This document shows positions 30,339 through 39,021 of a stretch of 64,000 nucleotides of DNA, in pieces. The number at the start of each line of letters is the position of its first letter. Within the stretch, counting starts at the first letter, position 1. This stretch comes from Egibacteraceae bacterium (lineage in GTDB: Bacteria; Actinomycetota; Nitriliruptoria; Euzebyales; Egibacteraceae). The stretch is from positions 186,001 to 250,000 of the forward strand of contig JAUJNX010000007.1 in assembly GCA_030447925.1 (NCBI GenBank), in the 5' to 3' direction. The notes below the pieces were generated by a model, which saw nothing but the letters and a program-made list of their open reading frames with translations, was not told the DNA's origin and ran no database searches. A program made the translations under genes and the position numbers.

Positions 30339-30572
30339 GCGAGTTGATCGCGCTCAGACGTCTGGTCCCCGATCGTCCCGCAAACGCCGATCAGAGCGGA
30401 CCTCCGTGTCGACGGTCGCGGCCCGTCGCCGGACAGATGGAGCCTTCCCCGCATGGACGGCGTCCCCCGCGAGCGCCGTGCCCCTGCGCTCCGGCGAGCC
30501 CCGCGGCGACGACGCCCTGGCCGACCTCGTCGAGGCCGCCATCACCCGCTGACAGGGGCCGAGCGACACGGC
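30339..30572. other. gene-poor stretch, possible remnant
   Basis: No convincing gene is seen. A plus-strand frame ending at 30552 closes with a plausible protein tail (GDDALADLVEAAITR) but lacks a credible start or body, so it may be the end of a lost gene. The stretch ends at dispersed-repeat copy 3. Confidence 0.4.
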
Positions 30573-30602
30573 CTAGGGGTGCACCTCAAACGCCGGGCGG
30601 CT
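30573..30602 (+). repeat. dispersed repeat, copy 3
   Basis: Thirty bases beginning ctaggggtgcacctca match 8194-8223 with one difference (A for G). It lies between the regulator remnant and hisS. The shared part includes the CTAG that carries the glpK stop in copy 2, although no gene ends here. Confidence 0.78.
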
Positions 30603-30622
30603 CACGAACAAGGAGACACGCT

Positions 30623-31876
30623 CTAGTCCTGGGCGGTGAGCGGGCGCAGGGCGGGGGTGGGCTCGGCGGGGTCGTAGTCCCAGAGCAGGTCGTGGCCCTG
30701 GGCGGCCAGGCGGGGGAGCTGCTTGCCGGGGCGCCCGGTGCGGACGGCCCGGGTGACGGTGTAGCCGTCGGCGCGCAGGTCGCGCGACGCGCGCAGGAGC
30801 GGGCCCAGCGCGACGCCGGCGTCGTGCAGCACCACGACGCGCCGGCCGGGGGGCTGCTCGTCGGGGGGCAGCAGGTCGCAGAGCCGCTCGAAGCCGATCG
30901 ACACGCCGCAGGCGGGGACGTCGGCGCCGCCGGACTTGGCCACCAGCCGGTCGTAGCGCCCCCCGCCGGCGATCGACCCGCTCGACCCGGCGTGGGTGAC
31001 CTCGAAGATCGGCCCGGTGTAGTAGCCCATGCCGCGGACCAGGGTCGCGTCGAAGGCGACGTCGACGCCCTCCAGGTGCTGGTCGGTGACCGCGGCCATG
31101 ATCGCGTCGAGGCCCGCGGCGACGTCGTCGTCCAGCGCCCCCCCCAGCGACCCGGCCAGCGTCGCGACGTCGGCCTCCGCGGACAGGATGTCGAGCAGCC
31201 GCGCCGCCGCCAGCGGGTGCCCCAGCGGGGCGAGCTGGTCGGCGACGCCGGCGGGCCCGACCTTGTCGAGCTTGTCCAGGACGACGAGCACCTGGCGGGT
31301 CAGGTCAGCGGGGAAGCCGCTGCCGGCCACCAGCGCCTCCAGCACCCGGCGGTCGTTGACCCGGACGGTGAAGCCCGACAGGCCGGTGGCGCGCAGCGCG
31401 TCGCAGGTGGCCGACAGCAGCTCGACCTCCGCGCCGAGCGAGGCCTCGCCGAGCAGGTCGATGTCGCACTGCAGGAACTGGCGGTACCGGCCCTTCTGGG
31501 GGCGCTCGGCGCGCCAGACCGGGCCGATCTGCAACGACCGGAACGGGTCCGGCAGCGCGGCGCTGTTGGTCGCGTAGTAGCGCGTGAGCGGGACGGTGAG
31601 GTCGTAGCGCAGCCCGAGGTCGGTGAGGGCGCGCAGGTCGGCGACCTCGGACAGGTCCCGCAGGTCGCGCCGCAGGACGCGGAAGATCAGGCCCTCGTTC
31701 GCGCCGCCCTCGCCGGAGGTCAGCCGCTCCAGCACCTCCAGCGCCGGCGTCTCGATCGGCTCGTAGCCGTAGCCCCGGTAGACCGCCTCCAGGGCCGCGC
31801 GCACGTGCTCGCGGTGGCGCACCTGCCCCGGCAGGAAGTCGCGCATCCCACGGACGGGCACGGGTCGGGCAGCCAA
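30623..31876 (-). CDS. hisS: histidyl-tRNA synthetase
   Basis: The protein has 417 residues. I accept TTG 31876 because AGGAG lies nine bases upstream; ATG ten codons later is the alternative. Class II motifs are present: PVRGMRDFLP, motif 2 RAERPQKGRYRQFLQ, the HisA signature LVRGMGYYTGPIFEV, and motif 3 within GGGRYDRLV...GVSIGFERL. The C-terminal anticodon-binding domain (VVVLHDAGVALGP, RAVRTGRPGKQL) is intact. It is essential for charging tRNA-His. It is the last housekeeping gene before the Tad region. Confidence 0.95.
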   Translation of the reverse strand: MAARPVPVRGMRDFLPGQVRHREHVRAALEAVYRGYGYEPIETPALEVLERLTSGEGGANEGLIFRVLRRDLRDLSEVADLRALTDLGLRYDLTVPLTRYYATNSAALPDPFRSLQIGPVWRAERPQKGRYRQFLQCDIDLLGEASLGAEVELLSATCDALRATGLSGFTVRVNDRRVLEALVAGSGFPADLTRQVLVVLDKLDKVGPAGVADQLAPLGHPLAAARLLDILSAEADVATLAGSLGGALDDDVAAGLDAIMAAVTDQHLEGVDVAFDATLVRGMGYYTGPIFEVTHAGSSGSIAGGGRYDRLVAKSGGADVPACGVSIGFERLCDLLPPDEQPPGRRVVVLHDAGVALGPLLRASRDLRADGYTVTRAVRTGRPGKQLPRLAAQGHDLLWDYDPAEPTPALRPLTAQD

Positions 31877-31945
31877 CGGGGTCTCCTGGGGTCGCCGGGG
31901 GAGGAACGCCGGAAGTCTAGGAGCGCCCTGGGCGGGACCCCGAGG

Positions 31946-32995
31946 TCACTCGGTGAGGTAGACGTCGAACGTGGCGAAGCTGGCCGCGGTGCCCCCGAAC
32001 TGCTGGGCGTTGCTGAGCGTGCCCGCGTTGCCGCCGCACTCCCGGCCGGTGACGTGGGAGAAGTGCACGGCGTCGTTGGACGGCAGCGGCTGGCACAGCC
32101 CGATCCCGCGGCCGGCCGGGCTGTTCACGATCGCGGCCACGTCCTGGTAGTTCGCGACGTCCATGGCCAGGCCGAACCCGTGCATCGACCGCCCTGGCGG
32201 GGCGCACGGCCCCGACACGCGCTGGCACAGCTGTGCCTGGTACGCGGGCGTCCGGAAGCCGGAGCTGAGGTTCAGCGGCGTGCTGCCCAGCGCCTGCTCC
32301 AGCCGCAGGATCGAGGCCTGCATGGGGACCTGCATGCCGCTGACGGACACCCCCGGCTCGTTGCCCGTGCCGCAGTAGCGGCGCAGGGCGGACCCTTGGG
32401 GGACGTTGGGGATGCCGGCCGCCGCCGCCGCGGCGGCCAGTTGGGCCTCCGTCATGCAGGCCCCACCCCCGGACCGGGTACCGCCGCCACCCGACCCGCC
32501 GCCGCCCCCCGACCCGCCCGCGCCCGCGCCCGCGGGCCCGCCGCCGAACGTGAACGTCGAGGCGACGACCGCGCGCGCCTCCGCGGCACCACCCTGTCCC
32601 GCCGTCTCCTCCAGGCCGGCCGCCCCGTCCAGCAGCTCCTCGTCGCTCACCACCCGCACCCAGACCTCGACCTGCTCGGTGTCCAGCTCGAAGTCGATGT
32701 CCGCGAGGCGGCCGCCGTTGCGCCGGGCGTAGTCCCGGGCCGCGCCCTCCGCCTGCTCCAGCGAGATGGCGGACGGCTCGTTGAAGCCCGTGCGGATCAG
32801 GATCTCCTGCAGCTGCTCCTGCAGGTCGTAGCCCGCGGCCAGGGCCGCGGCGTCGGCCGCCGTGGTCGCCGATGCCTGGACGACCGTCGCCCGGCCCACC
32901 TGGAAGATCACGAACCCGGCGAACAGCAGGACGACCACCAGCTGCAGGAGAGCCGGCAGGATCTGGCCCTGTTCCCCTTCCCCGTGGGCGCGCAT
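31946..32995 (-). CDS. TadG-like pilin domain fused to M15 (VanY-like) peptidase
   Basis: The protein has 349 residues from ATG 32995. Residues 1-55 are TadG/TadE-like: a short charged start, EQGQILPALLQ, one hydrophobic helix, and ATTAADAAALAAG, typical of Tad pseudopilin/assembly proteins. A helical region to about 160 and a Gly/Ser linker follow. Residues about 180-349 are an M15B D,D-carboxypeptidase-like domain: SSGFRTPAYQAQLC, SMHGFGLAMDVAN (Zn ligands His and Asp), and VHFSH (catalytic or Zn His). The enzyme would be tethered outside the membrane and act on peptidoglycan, possibly opening the wall for the pilus. It is divergent from the Tad operon. Confidence 0.87.
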   Translation of the reverse strand: MRAHGEGEQGQILPALLQLVVVLLFAGFVIFQVGRATVVQASATTAADAAALAAGYDLQEQLQEILIRTGFNEPSAISLEQAEGAARDYARRNGGRLADIDFELDTEQVEVWVRVVSDEELLDGAAGLEETAGQGGAAEARAVVASTFTFGGGPAGAGAGGSGGGGGSGGGGTRSGGGACMTEAQLAAAAAAAGIPNVPQGSALRRYCGTGNEPGVSVSGMQVPMQASILRLEQALGSTPLNLSSGFRTPAYQAQLCQRVSGPCAPPGRSMHGFGLAMDVANYQDVAAIVNSPAGRGIGLCQPLPSNDAVHFSHVTGRECGGNAGTLSNAQQFGGTAASFATFDVYLTE

Positions 32996-33165
32996 ACGCC
33001 GCAGTATCGACGGTCCGGCCGTCCGTGCACCAGTTGTCCACAGGGCCCGGCGACCGCTTGCGACGACGTTGTCCGGGGAGGCACCATGCCTCCCGGTCCG
33101 GGGAGTCCGCCCACGCCCGAACGGGGGAGGCGGAGGACCACAGCGCCTGGGGGTCGTTCGCCGTC

Positions 33166-34029
33166 GTGACGCGCATCATCGCCGTGGGGTACGCCGAGGA
33201 GGTGTGCATCCCCCGCCAGCCGCGCATGCACGCGTTCCCGCACGCGCTGGAGCGCGACGACCTGGAGCGGCTGGCGGACCTCGCAGCGGGCGATCTCGCC
33301 AACGACCGCGCCGTGGTCGCCATCTACCCGTCCTGGCTGCCGGAGAGCACGCTGCGGCGACTGCAGACGGTGCGGTCGCTCCTCGGCTCGCCCCGCTTCG
33401 CGCTGCACGCGTCCCACGCGCCGCCGGTCGCCGGGTCGGTGCTGTGCGCGCTGGCCGCCGCGGCGGCCGCGGAGCTCCGCGACGCGGGGCTCCTCTACGC
33501 CGGCCTGCCCGTGCTCGAGCGCCAGATCGCAGCCGTCGCCCAGCTCCCGTCGGTGACCCGGCTCCGCCACCCGACCCCGTCGCTGCTGCAGCACGTCACG
33601 TCCTGGTGGCCGCGGAGCAGCTTCGCGGTCAGCTTCTGGCCGCGGCCGCAGGTGGCGGCGTTCCGCCGCGGGCAGGCCGCGGTCGCCCTCCCCCGCGCGG
33701 AGGCCTGGGAGGGGCTCACGCTGGACACGGTCGCGGTCGCCCCGGTCCCGCCGAGCGGGGCGCCGGGCTCGTGGTTCGAGGAGACGGTCATCCCCGCGCT
33801 GGGCGCCTCCTACCTCCTGCCCCTGGACGTCCCCCCGCTGTCGGCGACGTACTGGTCGACGCCGGGGGTCGTGGAGGCGGCCGCCTACCCGTCGGACACG
33901 GCGCGGGTCGTCCGGCTGCTCTCGGGCGCCGTGCCGGCGCCCTGCCCGTTCTGCGGGGAGCGGGTGGCCTCGCAGCCCTGCCCGTTCTGCCACGCGGAGT
34001 CCCCGCCGCAGCTCGCGGGCGCGCGATGA
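33166..34029 (+). CDS. Tad-locus protein with C-terminal zinc ribbon
   Basis: The protein has 287 residues from GTG 33166; no better start is in frame nearby. The N-terminal body mixes alpha/beta segments with no recognised motif (AVGYAEEVCIPRQ, LASPRFALHASHAPP-like stretches, SWWPRSSFAVSFWP). The C-terminus has two CPFC pairs separated by ten residues (CPFCGERVASQPCPFC), a zinc ribbon. The stop overlaps the ATG of cpaB (GATGA), placing it first in the Tad operon. It may be a cytoplasmic accessory or regulatory protein of the pilus; that is inference from position. Confidence 0.7.
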   Translation: MTRIIAVGYAEEVCIPRQPRMHAFPHALERDDLERLADLAAGDLANDRAVVAIYPSWLPESTLRRLQTVRSLLGSPRFALHASHAPPVAGSVLCALAAAAAAELRDAGLLYAGLPVLERQIAAVAQLPSVTRLRHPTPSLLQHVTSWWPRSSFAVSFWPRPQVAAFRRGQAAVALPRAEAWEGLTLDTVAVAPVPPSGAPGSWFEETVIPALGASYLLPLDVPPLSATYWSTPGVVEAAAYPSDTARVVRLLSGAVPAPCPFCGERVASQPCPFCHAESPPQLAGAR

Positions 34030-34763
34030 ACCCCCGCCAGCGCCGCGGCCTGCTCCTCATCGTCCTGTCGGCGCTGGGGGCGAGCGCGGTGTTCGTGGCC
34101 GTCGTCAACTACGTGGGCGAGGTGAACCGGCGTGTCGGCCCGATGGTGCCGGTCGTGCGCCTCACCGCGGAGGCGCCGGCGTGGCAGGAGGTCACCGCGG
34201 ACATGGTCCAGGAGGTCGAGGTCCCCCAGCGGTGGGGACCGCCCAACGCCCTGCGCACCGCGGCGGACCTCCAGGGCAACGTGCCGACCGTCCCCCTGCC
34301 CGCGGGGACCGTCCTGCAGCAGGGGATGCTGGTGCCCGCCCCCGTGCTGCGCGACGGCGAGCGCGAGATCGCCATCCTGGTGGACGCCGAGACCGGGGTG
34401 GCCGGCAAGATCGGCAGCGGCAGCGTCGTCGACATCTACGCGACCTTCGACGCGGAGGTGGAGGGGCAGCCGGAGGCGGAGGTCGTCGTCCAGGACGCCG
34501 AGATCATCGAGGTCGGGACCCCCACGACGCTGCCTGACGAGAACGCCGACGGCGGGTTCGGGGAGGGCGAGTTCGTCCCCGTCACCTTCGCGCTGTCGGT
34601 GCAGGAGAGCCTCACGATCGCCTACGTCGAGAGCTTCGCCGCCAACGTCCGCCTCGCGCTGCGCGCCCCGACCGACGACCGGCCGCTGGGCGACGGCGAG
34701 CGGGTGTACCGCCGTCCGGGACCGCCGGCCCCCGCGGGCCCCGCGGCGGCCGCGGGGGGCTGA
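34026..34763 (+). CDS. cpaB: Flp pilus assembly protein CpaB/RcpC
   Basis: The protein has 245 residues from ATG 34026. One N-terminal membrane helix is followed by a SAF-type domain (QEVTADMVQEVEVPQRW, VPLPAGTVLQQGMLV) and an RcpC/CpaB C-terminal beta domain (REIAILVDAETGVAGKIGSGSVVDIYATF, VPVTFALSVQESLTIAYVES). CpaB is a periplasmic/cell-surface assembly component of Tad pili. A Pro/Ala-rich tail ends the protein. The next gene starts one base after its stop. Confidence 0.88.
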   Translation: MNPRQRRGLLLIVLSALGASAVFVAVVNYVGEVNRRVGPMVPVVRLTAEAPAWQEVTADMVQEVEVPQRWGPPNALRTAADLQGNVPTVPLPAGTVLQQGMLVPAPVLRDGEREIAILVDAETGVAGKIGSGSVVDIYATFDAEVEGQPEAEVVVQDAEIIEVGTPTTLPDENADGGFGEGEFVPVTFALSVQESLTIAYVESFAANVRLALRAPTDDRPLGDGERVYRRPGPPAPAGPAAAAGG

Positions 34764-34764
34764 C

Positions 34765-36366
34765 GTGGCCTACCGGGTGCTGCTCGGCGTCGCCGACCCC
34801 GGGGTCATCGACGACTTCCGCGCCCTGGCCCCCGAGACGGGTGAGATCGAGGTGGCCGGTGTGCTGCCCACGGCGGGCGAGGTCGTGGCGGCCCTGACGG
34901 CCGGGGCGGGCGAGGTCGACGTGGTCGTCCTGCACGAGGACCTCGGCCCGCTGCCGGTGCTGGACCTCGCCCGCAACCTCGGCGGGCGGGCCCCCGACAT
35001 CGGCCTGGTGCTCCTGGCCCGCGAGCACAGCCCCTCGCTGACCATGGCGGCCCTGCGCGCCGGCTTCCGCGGGATCGTCACCCTGCCGCTGTCCCTGGAG
35101 GACCTGCAGACCACCGTCACCGACGCGGGAGCCTGGGCGCAGAACCTGCGCGCCAAGTTCGAGCGCGGTGGCGACGACGCGATCAGCACCGCCGAGGGGC
35201 GGATGCTGGTCGTCGCGGGGGCCAAGGGCGGCGTCGGCACGACGACGGTGGCCGTCCACCTCGCCCTGGAGGTCGTCCGCTCCAGCCCCGACCGGTCGGT
35301 GTGCCTGGTCGACTTCGACCTGCAGAAGGGCGACGTCCGCAGCTACCTCGACCTCTCCCACCGCCGCAGCGTGGCGGACCTGGTCGACGTCGCCCACGAC
35401 CTCTCCGGCCGCCAGATCGACGACAGCCTGTCGATCCACGGCGGCCGGCTGCGGGTGCTGCTCCCCCCGGCGGAGGGCGAGTTCGCCGACGCCGTCGCCG
35501 GGGAGGCCGCGCGCCGGATCCTCGGCGGGGTCCGCGCGCGCTTCGACGTGGTGATCGTCGACGTCGGCGCGGTCGTGTCCGAGGGCGCCGCGGTGGCCAC
35601 CGAGATGGCCGACCAGGTGGTCATGGTGGTCACCCCCGACGTCCCCAGCCTGCGCGCCGCCAACCGGCTGCTCGGGCTGTGGGAGCGGCTGCAGATCCGC
35701 AAGGAGGGCGTGGGCGTCCTGGTCAACCGCGCCAGCCGGCGCAGCGAGATCCAGCCGGACCTGGTCGCCCGGGTGGTGTCGGCGACCCCCCTGAAGAGCT
35801 CGCTGCCCGCGGACTTCAAGTCCCTCGAGGCGGCCGGCAACACCGGCGTGCCGGAGCGGCTGGCCGACGGCAAGCTCCGGCGGGCGATCGAGCAGCTCGC
35901 CCGCGAGCTGCAGGTGGTGCCCAGCGCCGCCCGGCGCACCCGCCGTGGCCTGGCGGGCGACGACGGCCAGGTCGCCGCGGAGACCGCGGGGATGGTGTTC
36001 ACCATTGGCATCGTGCTGCTGGCCCTGTGGCAGCTGCTGCTGGCCGGCTACACCGTCGTGCTGGCCAACCACGCCGCACGCGAGGCCGCCCGCGAGCTGG
36101 CCGTCGCCGAGGTGGGCGACGACGGCCTGCCCGGCCGCCTGGAGGCGATCGCGCGGGCGGACCTGCCGCGCGGCTGGGACGTGCCCGGCGGGGTGGACGT
36201 CGAGGTCGGGCACGACCGCGTCGCCGTGACCCTGTCGGTGCCGGCGTTCCTCCCGTCGGTGACGTCGTCCCTGCGCCTGACCGGGGAGGCGGGGACCCTC
36301 CGCGAGCGGGCGCCCACGCGCCCGTCGGCGTCGCCCACGCCCTCGCCGTCCCCACCGGTGACCTGA
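34765..36366 (+). CDS. tadZ: TadZ/CpaE ATPase fused to a TadE-like pseudopilin
   Basis: The protein has 533 residues from GTG 34765. Residues 1-125 form a receiver-like domain (VLHEDLGPLPVLDLARN). Residues about 148-390 are a MinD/ParA-type ATPase with deviant Walker A (GAKGGVGTTTVAVHLA) and CLVDFDLQKGDV; TadZ normally positions the Tad machine at the cytoplasmic membrane face. In the same open frame, with no stop, the chain continues into GDDGQVAAETAGMVF, a long hydrophobic helix, and NHAAREAARELAV, which is a TadE pseudopilin. A prepilin-peptidase-type Gly-Gln site precedes the helix at about residue 401, so cleavage could release the two halves. Alternatively an internal GTG near 35911 starts a separate gene. 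Confidence 0.83.
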   Translation: MAYRVLLGVADPGVIDDFRALAPETGEIEVAGVLPTAGEVVAALTAGAGEVDVVVLHEDLGPLPVLDLARNLGGRAPDIGLVLLAREHSPSLTMAALRAGFRGIVTLPLSLEDLQTTVTDAGAWAQNLRAKFERGGDDAISTAEGRMLVVAGAKGGVGTTTVAVHLALEVVRSSPDRSVCLVDFDLQKGDVRSYLDLSHRRSVADLVDVAHDLSGRQIDDSLSIHGGRLRVLLPPAEGEFADAVAGEAARRILGGVRARFDVVIVDVGAVVSEGAAVATEMADQVVMVVTPDVPSLRAANRLLGLWERLQIRKEGVGVLVNRASRRSEIQPDLVARVVSATPLKSSLPADFKSLEAAGNTGVPERLADGKLRRAIEQLARELQVVPSAARRTRRGLAGDDGQVAAETAGMVFTIGIVLLALWQLLLAGYTVVLANHAAREAARELAVAEVGDDGLPGRLEAIARADLPRGWDVPGGVDVEVGHDRVAVTLSVPAFLPSVTSSLRLTGEAGTLRERAPTRPSASPTPSPSPPVT

Positions 36367-36749
36367 TGCGCCGCCGCCTGCGAGGGGAGCACGGGCAGAG
36401 CACCGTCGAGTTCGCCGCGATGCTGCCCTACCTGCTGCTCGCCGCCGCGCTCGCGTGGCAGCTGCTGCTCACCGCTGCGGTCGCCAACGCGCTGGAGAAC
36501 GCCGCCCGCACCGGCAGCCGCGCGCAGAGCGTGGACCTCGACGGCGAGCAGCGCGCGCTGGAGGCGCTGCCGCGCTGGCTGCGCGACCACGCCACCGCCG
36601 AGGTCGGCCCCGCACCCGGCTGCGACGACGACGGCGCGGACGGGGAGGGCGGCCGGGTGGCCGTCTGCGCCACCGTCCCGGTGCTGTGGCCGGGCCTGGC
36701 GGTCACGGGGGCGCAGCTGCGCCGCGACGCCGAGTTCCCGACCGGCTGA
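36366..36749 (+). CDS. tadE: TadE family pseudopilin
   Basis: The protein has 127 residues from ATG 36366, overlapping the preceding stop (TGATG). The N-terminus has a basic leader, GEHGQSTVEFA and a hydrophobic helix, then NALENAARTGSRA. This is TadE: processed by prepilin peptidase and needed for Flp pilus assembly, probably as a minor component. The C-terminal part has one Cys pair (CDDDG...VCATV). Length is typical. Confidence 0.85.
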   Translation: MRRRLRGEHGQSTVEFAAMLPYLLLAAALAWQLLLTAAVANALENAARTGSRAQSVDLDGEQRALEALPRWLRDHATAEVGPAPGCDDDGADGEGGRVAVCATVPVLWPGLAVTGAQLRRDAEFPTG

Positions 36750-36763
36750 GGGAGGCGGACCAC

Positions 36764-38095
36764 ATGGCCCTGCGCGACCGGCTCAGCGACCACCGCGCCG
36801 CCCGCCGGGGCGACCCGGGGGAGGACGGCCAGGTCGCCCGCTACCGCCGGACGCTGCTGGAGGAGGTCGACCTCGACGAGCTCAGCGCCCTCAGCGAGCA
36901 GCAGCGGCGGGCGCGCCTGGAGCGCATCGTCGGGCACCTGCTCAGCCGCGAGGGCCCGCTGCTGTCGACCCTCGAGCGCAGCACCCTGATCCGCCGGATC
37001 GTGGACGAGGCCCTGGGGCTGGGCGTCCTGGAGCCGCTGCTGGACGACGAGTCGGTGACCGAGATCATGGTCAACGGGCCCGCGGACATCTGGGTCGAGC
37101 GCGCCGGGCGCCTGGAGCGGGTCGACACCCGCTTCGAGAGCGAGGCCCAGCTCTACCAGACCATCGACCGGATCGTCGCGCAGGTGAACCGCCGGGTCGA
37201 CGAGGCCTCGCCCATGGTCGACGCGCGCCTGCCCACCGGCGAGCGCGTCAACATCATCGTCCCGCCGCTCGCCCTGTCGGGTCCCACCCTCACGATCCGC
37301 CGCTTCCCGCGCGCCTACTCGATGGACGAGCTGGTCGACCTCGGCAGCCTGGACGAGACCGCGCGCCAGCTGCTGGGCTCGTGCGTGCGCGCCCGCTGCA
37401 ACGTGATCGTGTCCGGCGGGACGGGCAGCGGGAAGACGACGTTCCTCAACGCCCTGTCGGGCTTCCTGCCGCAGGGCGAGCGGATCATCACCATCGAGGA
37501 CGCCGCGGAGCTGCAGCTCCAGCAGCCCCACGTCGTCTCCCTGGAAGCCCGGCCGCCCAACGTCGAGGGCAAGGGCCGCGTCACCATCCGCGACCTGGTG
37601 CGCAACAGCCTGCGCATGCGCCCGGACCGCATCATCGTCGGCGAGGTTCGCGGCGGTGAGACCCTCGACATGCTCCAGGCCATGAACACCGGCCACGAGG
37701 GCTCGCTGGCCACCGTCCACGCGAACTCGCCGGAGGACGCGATCGTCCGGCTCGAGACGCTGGCGTCGATGAGTGAGGTGGAGATCAGCTTCGAGGCCCT
37801 GCGCGACCAGGTGAACAGCGCGGTCGACGTGCTCGTGCACCTGAGCCGCTACCCCGACGGGTCGCGGCGGCTGGAGGAGCTGGCCGTCGTGGCGTCCCAG
37901 CGGCGGGAGCCGTTCCGCCTCGCGCCCGTCGTGGTGTTCGAGCCGGAGGGGCTGGGCCCGGACCGCGAGGTGAGCGGCACCTACCGCTACCTGCCGCTCC
38001 CGCCGGCGCTCGAGCAGCGGCTCCGGCGCCGCGGCGAGGTCGTGCCCCCCGCGTTCCGGACGCGGCCGGTGCAGGCGCTGGGGACCGGGGCGTGA
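36764..38095 (+). CDS. tadA: Tad secretion ATPase TadA/CpaF
   Basis: The protein has 443 residues from ATG 36764, eight bases after GGGAGG. It is a type II/IV secretion-superfamily hexameric ATPase. Walker A is [15 protein letters not shown], Walker B is [15 protein letters not shown], and the His box is [15 protein letters not shown]. The N-terminal segment includes [21 protein letters not shown], typical of CpaF. It powers assembly (and possibly retraction) of the Flp pilus at the inner membrane face. TadB and TadC genes follow with overlaps. Confidence 0.95.
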   Translation: MALRDRLSDHRAARRGDPGEDGQVARYRRTLLEEVDLDELSALSEQQRRARLERIVGHLLSREGPLLSTLERSTLIRRIVDEALGLGVLEPLLDDESVTEIMVNGPADIWVERAGRLERVDTRFESEAQLYQTIDRIVAQVNRRVDEASPMVDARLPTGERVNIIVPPLALSGPTLTIRRFPRAYSMDELVDLGSLDETARQLLGSCVRARCNVIVSGGTGSGKTTFLNALSGFLPQGERIITIEDAAELQLQQPHVVSLEARPPNVEGKGRVTIRDLVRNSLRMRPDRIIVGEVRGGETLDMLQAMNTGHEGSLATVHANSPEDAIVRLETLASMSEVEISFEALRDQVNSAVDVLVHLSRYPDGSRRLEELAVVASQRREPFRLAPVVVFEPEGLGPDREVSGTYRYLPLPPALEQRLRRRGEVVPPAFRTRPVQALGTGA

Positions 38096-39021
38096 CCCCG
38101 CTCGCCGCGATCGCCCTGGGGATGCTGGGGACCGCCGCGGTCCTGCTCGCCGGGCTGTACCAGTTCCACCAGGGATGGGCGCAGCGCAACGAGGCCGCTC
38201 GCCGCAGCCGCCTGGAGGCCGGGGAGGCGGCGGACCGCCGGCTGCGCGCCGCGCTCGACGCGCGGCTGCGCACCACACCCGCCGGGCGCGCGCTGGACCG
38301 GCGGCTGGCGGCCGCGGGGGTGGACAGCGGGCCCGCCGCGTTCCTCGGGGGCACGGTCCTCGTGGTGCTGACCGCGTACCTGGCCGGCGCCCTGCTGTTC
38401 GGCGGGTGGCCCGGCCTCCTGATCGGGGTCCTGGCGGCGCTCGCCCCGCTGCGCTGGCTCGACGCGCGCCGCGCGCGGCGGACCGCGGAGTTCGTCGCCC
38501 AGCTCCCGGAGGCCGCCCGGGTCATGTCCAACGCCTCGTCGGCGGGCCTGTCGCTGCCCCGGGCCATCGAGATGGCGGCCGCCGAGGTGGGCGAGCCGAC
38601 GGGCGATGTCCTCCAGCGCGTGATCGACGAGCTCCGGCTGGGCCAGTCCGTCGAGCTCGCGCTGGAGAACCTCGCGCGCCGCGCGCCCAGCCGGGAGGTC
38701 GCCGTGCTCGTCGCCACCCTGGTGATCCAGCAGCGCGCGGGCGGGGACACCGTGCGGGCGCTGCGCGACATGGCCGAGACGCTGGAGTCGCGCAAGGACC
38801 TCCGCCGCGAGGTGCGCACCGTCATGGCCGGTTCCCTGGCGACCGGCTGGATCGTCGCCGCGCTGGGGCTGGTGTTCCTGCTGCTGGTGAACCTCCTCAG
38901 CCCCGGCGTCCTGCGCGAGATGGCCGCCGACCCCTTCGGCCAGCTCGCCCTGCTGGTCGGCGGGGGCCTCTACGCGCTCGGCTTCGTGCTCGTCCGGCGG
39001 GTCACGAGGGTCGAGACGTGA
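38092..39021 (+). CDS. tadB: Tad membrane platform protein TadB
   Basis: The protein has 309 residues from GTG 38092 (overlap with tadA stop). A T2SSF-type platform domain is visible: LPEAARVMSNASSAGLSLPRA, ALENLARRAPSREVAVLVATL and QRAGGDTVRALRDMAETL, with hydrophobic helices at the N-terminus, near residues 95-120, and two at the C-terminus. TadB and TadC form the inner-membrane base on which TadA acts. The stop overlaps tadC. Confidence 0.92.
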   Translation: MTPLAAIALGMLGTAAVLLAGLYQFHQGWAQRNEAARRSRLEAGEAADRRLRAALDARLRTTPAGRALDRRLAAAGVDSGPAAFLGGTVLVVLTAYLAGALLFGGWPGLLIGVLAALAPLRWLDARRARRTAEFVAQLPEAARVMSNASSAGLSLPRAIEMAAAEVGEPTGDVLQRVIDELRLGQSVELALENLARRAPSREVAVLVATLVIQQRAGGDTVRALRDMAETLESRKDLRREVRTVMAGSLATGWIVAALGLVFLLLVNLLSPGVLREMAADPFGQLALLVGGGLYALGFVLVRRVTRVET

